A model generated the notes under the pieces. The model made no database searches. It worked only from the letters and a program-made list of their open reading frames with translations, and had not been told where the DNA came from. Below are positions 1-7,600 of a stretch of DNA of 7,854 bases, piece by piece. The position numbers were made by a program, and so were the translations under genes. The stretch lies in the NCBI GenBank assembly GCA_044357775.1, contig JBIKOX010000147.1, positions 1 to 7,854 on the forward strand, in the 5' to 3' direction. Source of the stretch: UBA4416 sp044357775. Its GTDB lineage: Bacteria; Bacteroidota; Bacteroidia; B-17B0; Aurantibacillaceae. How positions within the stretch are numbered: the stretch's first letter is position 1; each line of letters opens with the position of its first letter.

Positions 1-27
1 ATATGAAATTATTAAAATATTAAACTC

Positions 28-1692
28 TTATTTTTGCAATTCCTTCTTTACTAGCTTTAAATTCAATAAATTCATTGCATTTGTTTGTAAGCCTGTAATA
101 TTATTTCTCACTAGTCTAATAACTTGGTCATAATATAATGGAATAATAGGTGCATCATCAATCAATAATTGATCCATCTGCTGATATAAATTGGTTTTAA
201 TATCTCTATTTGATTCATGAATTGCTTTTTCAAACAGTAAATCAAATGCATTGCTTTTGTAATGGGTGTAATTAGAACCAACAGGACAAAAGTTTTTACT
301 GTAGAATGAACTCATAAAATTCTCCTCGTCAGCATAATCTCCAACCCATGATTTTTTAAATAAATTATATTCACAGCTAGATACAGCATGCCTTAAAACG
401 ACAGGTTTGTCGACACTCACATTTACCTTAATATTATTTTCAGCTAACTGCGCTTGAATAAATTCAGTTTGTTCTAAATAATTATCAGTTGTATGTAATG
501 TAATTTCAGGTAAATCTTTTCCATCTGGGTATCCAGCTTCAATTAATAGTTGCCTTACTTTATCCGGATTGTAAGTATATCCTTTAACAATGGTATCATT
601 AAAAGATGGCAAGCCATGTGGGATATAACCTGATGTTGCTGGGTAACCAATATTGTTTCTGAAAAATTTAACCATTTTTTCTCTATCAAATCCATAATTA
701 ATTGCTTGTCTGATAGCTTTTATTTTCAACGGTGAGTTTCTAACAATCTCAATATTTTCATCTACTAATATTCCTAGATAATCTGTTTTTAAATAATTTT
801 GTTTTTGTAGGACAAATTTCTCACCATACACCTGTTTTAAATTTCCGTTTTTATCTAGTACTTCATTTATATTAAAAGCATCTGCACCGCTGAGCATATC
901 ATATTTTCCATTTAATAATTCCATGAAAGCAGTTTCCTTATCTTTTATAAAAGAAATGGTTACAGCATCTAAATAAGGCAACCGATTTTTACCATCAAAT
1001 TCAAAATAATTTTCATTTTTAACTAAAACCAATTTTGTACCCTCTTCCCAAAATTTAAATTTAAACGGACCGGTTCCTACTGGATTTCTTCTAAAATCTT
1101 GACCATAAAAATCGAGGGCTTCTGCAGGAATTACAGAAAAATATTTCATGGTTAGTATGCTTAAAAATGCACTAGTTGGCTCTTTTAAGTAAATAATAAA
1201 TGTAGAATCGTTTGTTGCAAGAAAACCTTTGTATTCTGTTTTTTCTGTTCTATCTATAGAGTTTAGCAAGGATACTGCACTGCTCACTCGTGCATCGTAC
1301 AACCTATTAAAGGATGCAACAAAATCTTTTGCAGTAACTCGCCTTCCGTTTTCTTTCTTAAAGCACTTGTTATCATGAAAATAGGTATCGTTTCTTAAAA
1401 CAAAGGTATAAGTTAAACCATTATCACTTATAGCCCACCTTTTTGCAATAGCAGGAACAACTTGTAATGAATCGTTTAATTGTACTAACCCATTATACAG
1501 TTGATTAACAGCCCAAATATCTTCCAGATTATTTGCTGATGCAGGATCTAAGCCAGAAATTCCTGCCATTTCATTGTAATTAAAAACAGTTCTATCGTCA
1601 TTTTCATTCCTATTATCTTTACACGTTACTGTAAATAATAGAGTGGTGATAAAAATTAACACTGAATAATTATTCTTTTTAGCAAAAATCAT
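28..1692 (-). CDS. Oligopeptide/dipeptide-type ABC transporter substrate-binding protein (SBP_bac_5 family), probable lipoprotein
   Basis: This is a 554-residue solute-binding protein of the OppA/DppA class (extracellular solute-binding family 5). Such proteins capture peptides, or sometimes nickel or other small ligands, and deliver them to an ABC permease. Residues 1-23 form a signal peptide (basic AKK, then a hydrophobic stretch) ending at Cys24 (LFTVTC), a loose lipobox that suggests a lipoprotein. Family landmarks are in order: YTFVLRNDTYFHDNK (95-109), VTAKDFVASFNRLYD (119-133), NPVGTGPFKF (203-212), a NENYF strand (226-230), QAINYGFDREKM (329-340), SWVGDYADEENF (448-459) and APIIPLYYDQVIRLV (514-528). 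The length is normal for the family and the frame is intact. The start ATG directly precedes the signal peptide, with only a weak AGG upstream. No permease or ATPase gene is visible in the window, so the ligand cannot be inferred from context. The gene is divergent from recR. The family call is firm, the substrate is unknown, and the lipid anchor is inferred. Confidence 0.93.
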   Translation of the reverse strand: MIFAKKNNYSVLIFITTLLFTVTCKDNRNENDDRTVFNYNEMAGISGLDPASANNLEDIWAVNQLYNGLVQLNDSLQVVPAIAKRWAISDNGLTYTFVLRNDTYFHDNKCFKKENGRRVTAKDFVASFNRLYDARVSSAVSLLNSIDRTEKTEYKGFLATNDSTFIIYLKEPTSAFLSILTMKYFSVIPAEALDFYGQDFRRNPVGTGPFKFKFWEEGTKLVLVKNENYFEFDGKNRLPYLDAVTISFIKDKETAFMELLNGKYDMLSGADAFNINEVLDKNGNLKQVYGEKFVLQKQNYLKTDYLGILVDENIEIVRNSPLKIKAIRQAINYGFDREKMVKFFRNNIGYPATSGYIPHGLPSFNDTIVKGYTYNPDKVRQLLIEAGYPDGKDLPEITLHTTDNYLEQTEFIQAQLAENNIKVNVSVDKPVVLRHAVSSCEYNLFKKSWVGDYADEENFMSSFYSKNFCPVGSNYTHYKSNAFDLLFEKAIHESNRDIKTNLYQQMDQLLIDDAPIIPLYYDQVIRLVRNNITGLQTNAMNLLNLKLVKKELQK

Positions 1693-1778
1693 CCTGGTTG
1701 GTTTAACGTATTGGCTTAATTATCAATATTACTCAAATACCTGCAGTTAAAAAACAACTATTTCAACAGTTTTTCACA

Positions 1779-1813
1779 TTTGTATGTCAATTCTATCAAA
1801 TTTTATAATTTAG
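1779..1813 (+). promoter_or_regulatory. Weak candidate Bacteroidota-type promoter upstream of recR
   Basis: TTTG at 1779-1782 and TAATTTAG at 1806-1813 resemble the Bacteroidota σ-factor elements (TTG at -33, TAnnTTTG at -7). The second box has one mismatch and the 23-base spacer is at the upper end of the accepted range. The pair lies about 147 bases before the recR start, which would give a long leader containing the inverted repeat at 1827-1851. The region is so AT-rich that a chance match is plausible. Confidence 0.22.
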
Positions 1814-1826
1814 AGTTCTTTTGTAG

Positions 1827-1851
1827 TGTTTATTTTTATAGAAAATAAACA
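1827..1851. repeat. Perfect inverted repeat in the divergent intergenic region
   Basis: TGTTTATTTT (1827-1836) and AAAATAAACA (1842-1851) are exact reverse complements around a 5-base spacer. An A-T pair and a G-T wobble extend the stem outward by two positions (1825-1826 with 1852-1853). It lies between the divergent starts of the peptide-binding protein gene (1692) and recR (1960). It could be a dimeric regulator's operator or a leader hairpin. The arms are almost all A and T and no run of T follows, so a terminator is unlikely. The rest of 1693-1959 shows no ORF or RNA gene that I can recognise. Confidence 0.45.
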
Positions 1852-1959
1852 TTTAAATTAATGAGTTTTAAAATATTACCTTTATCAAGTTTAACATCAA
1901 CTTTAAGTGTAATATATTATTTAAAGTAGAAGATATAGTTAAAATTAATACATTAAAAA

Positions 1960-2577
1960 GTGGAATTTACTTCTAAATTGATAGAGCAGGCAGTTGGGCA
2001 TTTTTCTAGTTTACCTGGTGTAGGAAAAAAGTCGGCGTTGCGTTATGTTTTACATTTAATAAAGCAAGACACTCAAGATATTACTAATTTCTCGGATGTT
2101 TTAAAAGCACTAAAACACGATTTAAAATTTTGTAAAAATTGTCATACTATTTCTGATCATGATATTTGCGAAGTTTGTTCTAATCCAATTCGTAATCAAC
2201 AGTTAGTATGTGTTGTGCAAGATTATAGGGATGTAATGGCCATTGAAAACACAGGACTATATAAAGGAGTCTACCATGTACTGGGCGGTTTAATTTCTCC
2301 AATGGAAGGCATTGGACCAAGTAACCTTACCATTGATTCGTTAGTTGCAAAAGTAACTAGCCAAGAAATTAAAGAAATTATTTTAGCATTAAATGCCACT
2401 ATGGAAGGTGAAACTACTAGCTTTTTTATTTTTAAGAAGCTAGCATCCTTTCATGTAACATTATCTGCAATTGCACGTGGGATAGCTGTTGGCGACGAAT
2501 TAGAATATACTGATGAAGTAACATTAGGGCGTTCTATTATTAATCGTATTCCTTATAACACTAGTTTAGCAAGGTAA
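1960..2577 (+). CDS. recR: Recombination mediator protein RecR
   Basis: RecR is a cytoplasmic DNA-repair protein that works with RecO, and sometimes RecF, to load RecA onto SSB-coated single-stranded gaps. The 205 residues match the family's usual length of about 200. An N-terminal helix-hairpin-helix covers LPGVGKKSALRYVLHL (18-33). A four-cysteine zinc finger has Cys58, Cys61, Cys70 and Cys73. The toprim domain runs from about 82 to 178 with DVMAIENTG (91-99), GVYHVLGG (103-110) and SPMEGIGPSNL (113-123). The conserved C-terminal block is VTLGRSIINRIPY (187-199). The start is GTG at 1960: an in-frame TAA sits two codons upstream at 1954-1956, and the N-terminus MEFTSKL matches the expected family start. 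No clear ribosome binding site is visible beyond an A-rich stretch. The oddity is Gln87 (codon CAA) in VCVVQDYRD, where RecR normally has the toprim Glu. The gene is divergent from the binding-protein gene and 324 bases ahead of the next plus-strand gene, so probably not in an operon with it. Confidence 0.97.
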   Translation: MEFTSKLIEQAVGHFSSLPGVGKKSALRYVLHLIKQDTQDITNFSDVLKALKHDLKFCKNCHTISDHDICEVCSNPIRNQQLVCVVQDYRDVMAIENTGLYKGVYHVLGGLISPMEGIGPSNLTIDSLVAKVTSQEIKEIILALNATMEGETTSFFIFKKLASFHVTLSAIARGIAVGDELEYTDEVTLGRSIINRIPYNTSLAR

Positions 2578-2590
2578 TTTTTTTGTAATT

Positions 2591-2700
2591 TAGTCGTGTC
2601 CCTTCAGCTGGCGGGTCAGGCTTTAAGCTACAATCTTTTGTTCGTGCCTCACAAAACGATTTTCACATCAATCCTTCACGCGTATACTCTCCCGTATCAA
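2591..2700. other. GC-richer non-coding island in the recR to DUF4139 gap; possible dispersed intergenic element
   Basis: By hand count 51 of 110 bases here are G or C (about 46%), clearly above the AT-rich flanks and neighbouring genes. It begins just after the recR stop. One plus-strand frame is open for about 40 codons (about 2588-2726) but lacks a start codon, and another begins with GTG and stops after about 36 codons; neither looks like a real gene. The wording of the DNA reminds me of intergenic repeats scattered through some Bacteroidota genomes, but I cannot verify that here. The rest of the gap (2701-2901) is AT-rich again and holds no gene, tRNA or clear terminator that I can see. 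A structured RNA or a recR 3' UTR element is an alternative. Confidence 0.35.
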
Positions 2701-2901
2701 AATTAAACTCAATACTTAAATAGAACTGCGTGGAGGAAAGTACAAAAATCATTTTTGCTTTCTCTCTTTAAAAAGATTGAAGTTATAGTTAGAACTTGCT
2801 TGCATCTTGCAGGAACAATCGTCTTAAAAAAGAATATTTAATTTTATTTATGGAATTTTTTGTTTCTAGTCATCTAAATAGAAATTCTAAAAAACTATTT
2901 T

Positions 2902-4575
2902 ATGAAAACACTATTAATCTTTGCCTTAAGCTTAACAATAGTTAAAGCTAACGCTACAGAAACACAAAAAGTAATTAAATCAAAACCCGAAAAAATTATA
3001 GTTTACACGCAAGGGGCGCAAGTTCATCGCAATGCTATGGTAAATTTGGTTGCTGGACAAAACACATTGTTGTTTTCGGGCTTAGAAAACTGTATTAACA
3101 TTTCTGCTATTCAAGCATCGGGAAATGGAAATTTTATTATTGCAGACATTCAGCATGAGATTCATTATCCTGAATTAGATAAAGCAAAACTAAATGGAGA
3201 TGTTCGTTATAAAAAATTACTTAAGCATGTTAATGATAGTATTCAAGAATTGAATTATTTGATTGAGGATATTAATTTGAAATCGGATGCCTTAAGTACC
3301 GAGAAAAATGTGTTGTTAAATTATGGTCTATATAAAGGGCAATCAAAAAGAGATAGCATAGCCTCTTTAAAAGATGGGCTTTCCTATTTAAGAGAAAAAT
3401 TATTTAATATAAATTCAGAGCAATTACGATTAAAGAGAGAACGCGAAAAGATAGAAGCAAGGAAAGTTGTTTTAAATGAACGACTTGTTAGTGTTAGCAA
3501 TGAGCTTACAAATCAAAATAATTCAGGTGAAGTTGAAAAAGTAGATTATAGAATAATAGTTCATGTAATTGCTGAGCAAGCACATCAAGCATCAGTTAAT
3601 TTAAATTACTATATCAGTAATGCTGGTTGGACTCCTTCCTATGATTTAAGAGCAATTTCAAATGAACAAAATGTAAAATTGACATACAAAGCACAAATTC
3701 ATCAGCAATCAGGAATTGATTGGGGTAATGTTAAACTTATTCTTTCTACAGCTAATCCAAATCGTTCATACGACCTTCCAAATCTTTCAACATGGATTTT
3801 AGGATATACGCCAAATGTATATAAAAACAAAAAAGTAAATGGATATGTAATGCCGAGCATAGCTACTAAATCATATTTAGAAGCCGATAAAGAAAATTCG
3901 TCCTCTGTTTTGAACGAAAATGCAATTGCGCAAAACGCTTCAGATTATACTACTGTATCAGAAAATGTAATTGAAACTGAATATGAAATTAAATTAAATT
4001 ACAACATTCCAAGTGACGGCAAATCGCATATTGCTGCCATTTTGGTTAAGGATTTAAAAACTTTTTATCGTTATAAAGCTATTCCAAAATTAAATAATAA
4101 TGTTTATTTAACCGCTGTGTTACCCGATTGGGAGGATGCAATTGCCATGGCGGGCGAAGCTTCTGTGTACTATGATGGTACTTATGTTGGCAAAACAAAT
4201 TTAAGTCCTGGAGGTACTGAAGACACTATTCAATTGTCACTTGGAATTGATAAAAATATTGCCATTAAGCGTCATAAAATTAAAGAAAAATGTACTCAAA
4301 AAGTTTTAGAAAATGACATTTTGCATCAGTACACCTTTGAGGTTTTAATTAAAAATTCGCGAGCTTTAAAAATTGAAATGGATATAGAAGATCAGTTACC
4401 ATTGACTTATGATAAAAGTATAACTATTGAACGAAAGGAGTTATCAGGGGCAAAGTATGATGATGTTACAGGGATTTTGAAATGGAGAATTAATATTCCG
4501 GCAAAGGATAGTAAGAAGTTAACATTAATCTATCAAATAAAAGCTCCTAAAAGTATTCCAGTAGCCGTAAATTAA
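2902..4575 (+). CDS. Secreted DUF4140/DUF4139 domain protein (mucoidy-inhibitor MuiA-like family)
   Basis: This 557-residue protein has a Sec signal peptide (residues 1-18, MKTLLIFALSLTIVKANA), so it is probably periplasmic or outer-membrane associated. Three parts follow: a DUF4140-like N-terminal β-domain (about 29-95, with IIVYTQGAQVHRNA), a charged helical region typical of a coiled coil (about 100-205), and a DUF4139 domain (about 214-548). DUF4139 hallmarks are YYISNAGWTPSYDLRA (236-251), DWGNVKLILSTANP (273-286), GTYVGKTNL (426-434) and a conserved late strand LKWRINIPAKDSKKLTLIY (526-544). The biochemical role of the family is unknown; the MuiA name comes from a proposed effect on mucoid phenotype. 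Residues about 305-358 are a polar, poorly conserved insert between DUF4139 strands. The length is normal for the family and the ORF is intact. The ATG follows an AT-rich leader without a purine-rich ribosome binding site, common in this phylum. The gene converges on the large minus-strand gene, sharing the hairpin at 4610-4644. Confidence 0.88.
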   Translation: MKTLLIFALSLTIVKANATETQKVIKSKPEKIIVYTQGAQVHRNAMVNLVAGQNTLLFSGLENCINISAIQASGNGNFIIADIQHEIHYPELDKAKLNGDVRYKKLLKHVNDSIQELNYLIEDINLKSDALSTEKNVLLNYGLYKGQSKRDSIASLKDGLSYLREKLFNINSEQLRLKREREKIEARKVVLNERLVSVSNELTNQNNSGEVEKVDYRIIVHVIAEQAHQASVNLNYYISNAGWTPSYDLRAISNEQNVKLTYKAQIHQQSGIDWGNVKLILSTANPNRSYDLPNLSTWILGYTPNVYKNKKVNGYVMPSIATKSYLEADKENSSSVLNENAIAQNASDYTTVSENVIETEYEIKLNYNIPSDGKSHIAAILVKDLKTFYRYKAIPKLNNNVYLTAVLPDWEDAIAMAGEASVYYDGTYVGKTNLSPGGTEDTIQLSLGIDKNIAIKRHKIKEKCTQKVLENDILHQYTFEVLIKNSRALKIEMDIEDQLPLTYDKSITIERKELSGAKYDDVTGILKWRINIPAKDSKKLTLIYQIKAPKSIPVAVN

Positions 4576-4609
4576 TTTACAATCTATTGCGATTAAATGG
4601 CTTCAAACT

Positions 4610-4644
4610 AAAAAGACCTCACTATAAATTAGTGAGGTCTTTTT
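4610..4644. terminator. Bidirectional intrinsic terminator between convergent genes
   Basis: AAAAAGACCTCACTA (4610-4624) and TAGTGAGGTCTTTTT (4630-4644) are perfect 15-base reverse complements around a 5-base loop. The GC-containing core (GACCTCAC/GTGAGGTC) is flanked by five A on one side and five T on the other, so each strand reads as a hairpin followed by a T run. It lies 34 bases past the DUF4139 stop and 25 bases past the stop of the convergent large gene, the right placement to end both transcripts. Confidence 0.9.
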
Positions 4645-4669
4645 GAATTAAAGGATGGTAAAGAAATAA

Positions 4670-7600
4670 TTATTCTTCGTTGGAATTAACGGTGTTCATT
4701 TTTCTTACAAACATATCGCGCTTTGTTGGATTGCATAAGGTAAATTGAAAGTTTGGCCCCGTTTTTACATCTTGTTTTTTATCTTTTGACTTAAGTTCCT
4801 TAATTGTTTTGTTAAATTCTTGATTGCTGCTTACTACATTCATTACACCTTTAAAGTAATTAAAATAATACCAAGTTTGCGAGTCAAATTCAAAATATAA
4901 GGTAAAATTATCGCCACCTTTTTTTCTTTGTATTTGCAAATAACCTGGAACTTGGCGGTAAATTTCAGTTTTATTAATAGTACCTAAGCCAATTTTACCA
5001 GTGGATAAAAATGAACGACTGGTTTTATCGTACCTCATATCGGTATTTGTTATTAGAAAAGTTTTTTCAAATTCATCTGGAAATTTTTTGATATTTCCAT
5101 TTAAATTTAAATCTGCAATCACCTTGTCTGCTTTTTCTTTTCCTAATATTTCTGTAATTCCCTTATTAAATACTTGGCTACCAAAATCAATAGGCGAAAG
5201 CGCATTACTATAAATTTCAACATCTTTAATCATTTTCTTTAATGCTCCTTTATCAAAAAAGAAATCAATGGTACTCATTAATTCAAATGTAGCTGAATCA
5301 TTTATAGTGCTATGTGTTGCTATCCCAATGGTATTAAATTGAACTTGACCTAAATCTGCTCCCAAATCCATTTTACCTTCCGCATAAACTTTACAATTGT
5401 TAGTATTTAAACTAATATAATTACCTGGTAAAGATTGTTCAACAAATTTATCCTTGTTAGTAATTCTATATTCCTTTGTAGTTTTATCAAACCCTAAGAA
5501 GCCATTTGCACTGAGTATATCAACATCTTTTTTTCCACCTCGTAACGAAACAAATGATGAATAAACCATATTGGTATCCTGCCCATAAATAATTGCTGAT
5601 CCAACTGGTTTACCATTCATATCGGTAGTGTTAGCAGGTAATGGAATTAAAATATCCTTGGGATCTATTTCTCCATCAAATTTCAAGTAAGCCTTACCAA
5701 TTTTTCCGCATGCATGTACAATTTTTGTTCCTCCTTGATAGTTTAAAAATTTATTAGAAGCATACAAAAACACTTTTCCTGCAAAACTAAAATAGTCATT
5801 AAATTGAAATTTTGATTCTTCGCTGATAATACCTTCCGAAACTGTTTGGCCTGTTGTATCAGGTTTTATTGTATTAAATTTAATTAGATAAGGCTTCTGA
5901 TTTTCATCTAAATATTGATAGTCGCCCGTGGCTAAATAATTTTTTCGTCCAAAAATATTAGCCGTAACATTTCTAATGGTGTGGTATTTTGTAACTGTAT
6001 TTGCAAGTATGGTTGAGTTTTCGAGTGTATCAATAATTGCATTTTTGTAAATTACAACTTTGCCTGAATCAGGAAAAAGTCTGGCATCTGCAACATTAAT
6101 AAAAGGAACATTAATACAATTAATAATTGATTTTTTTAAGTTGAATTTTGCTGCAGGGGCAAAAAATCGTAACGAATCTTGTTTGGGATGAACAGATATA
6201 AATTCCGGACCAGCTAAATCTAAAGCGTTTTCAATGCTACCTTCAAGTTTTTTATTTTCGTCACCAAGCTGTATTTCTTCAGAGTCCATGAACCATTTGA
6301 ATCGTTCCATATATGCTATGTACTGATTTTTAGGAAACTTTACTATAGTAGCTTTACCATTTGCAACAAATAACCCAATACGCTTTTCTAAATCAATTTT
6401 TGCGTTAACGTTATCTGAGGAAAAGCCTAAACCAGCTTCATCAATTGCTTTCAAATGAAAATTCGAGGTATCTGATAATATTTCATGTTGTTTAAATAGA
6501 ATATTGGAAGAAACTAAATCTGCTTTTATCATATCAATTGTTCCATTTCCATGCAATTCAATTGGATTTAAAGAATATTTACCTTTAAAAGTGCATTTTC
6601 CATTATAGGTTTTAAACGGACTTGCTTTATTTGTAGCATTCATTAAGTCTTTGTAAGGCATCCAATGAACGAGCACAGTATCGCCATGAGTTTGAGGAAA
6701 TTCAATCGGGGAAATTTGTTCCTTAACATCAAAAGAGTTTGCCATTGTATTCATACTATCAGGAAAGAATAAAAAGTCTTTTGATTTAGTTATCGATGTT
6801 ATGTATTTTAAATCACCATCTGCTCGTAAACCTTTATTACTTAATTTTATTTCTTTTTCAAAATTTGCTTTACCGCCATAAACTTCAAATCCTCCTGGTG
6901 GTGTTTTTCTTATAAATCCAAGAGAATAGTCAGTTTGAAGTGACAGTTGTTCGCGAAAAGTGGGAAAGATGCCAGCAGAGGAAAATTCACCTTCAAAAAT
7001 CAATCCTTCATTTCTAAAATTGTCTAAACTATCCATTGTAAATGGATCAAGTTTATAATAAAATTTATCGCGATTATACACGCCTTTAAATATTGTTTTT
7101 TTATCGTAGTAGGTATAACTTTCTTTAAAACTTTGAAACGACGGAAAAGTAGGAGCGTTTCCCCACCCACTATGGTTTCTTGGAGCATCAATGCGCAGTT
7201 CTCCATTTAAATTTTCAATTACAGTTTGCACCTTTTTAAACAAAAAATTACCATTAATATCAGGCTCTCTTGCAACTACATATATTCGGCAAGAATCAAT
7301 CGTTTTCATTTTCACTTTAAATAAGTCATAATCAAAAACGAAGTCCTTTCCGTGAAATTCAAATTTACCGGAAGCAACTGTGCCTGAAAAATCAATAGTT
7401 CGGTTTCTTTTTAAAATTAATTCATTGTGTTTAGGGAACACAAAAACTTTTTGCGTATCGCTCAATAAAATATTTTCTACGCCTCTAATTGTTATATCAT
7501 AGCAGTTATTTACCAAACTCATAGTAGCATTATTTTGATTAGGAGCATTCTTTCTATATTCATCAGAAAAAAATGAGTGGATGGTTAAAATATCATAATC

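Noticed and set aside
1693..1959. Promoter for the minus-strand binding-protein gene
   Set aside because: I looked for the reverse of TAnnTTTG with a properly spaced TTG and found only imperfect, AT-driven matches such as the one near 1797.
2599..2709. Possible short GTG-start peptide of about 36 codons in the recR to DUF4139 gap
   Set aside because: There is no ribosome binding site, no signal or domain, and the region's composition fits a non-coding element better than a gene.
2732..2741. GGAGGAAAGT, matching a core motif of bacterial RNase P RNA
   Set aside because: Only about ten bases match; the adjoining conserved bases and the several-hundred-base structure are missing, and the DUF4139 gene begins 160 bases later.
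2795..2813. Small hairpin CTTGC/GCAGG with a 9-base loop
   Set aside because: The stem has five pairs including a wobble, no T run follows, and it does not extend; too weak to call a terminator or RNA.
5001..5213. Plus-strand ORF of 70 codons
   Set aside because: It lies wholly antisense to the large minus-strand gene, has no family signature, and is best explained as a shadow of that gene's coding strand.
7024..7206. Minus-strand ORF of 60 codons
   Set aside because: It is an alternate frame inside the large minus-strand gene, whose own frame is continuous with conserved-looking protein on both sides.
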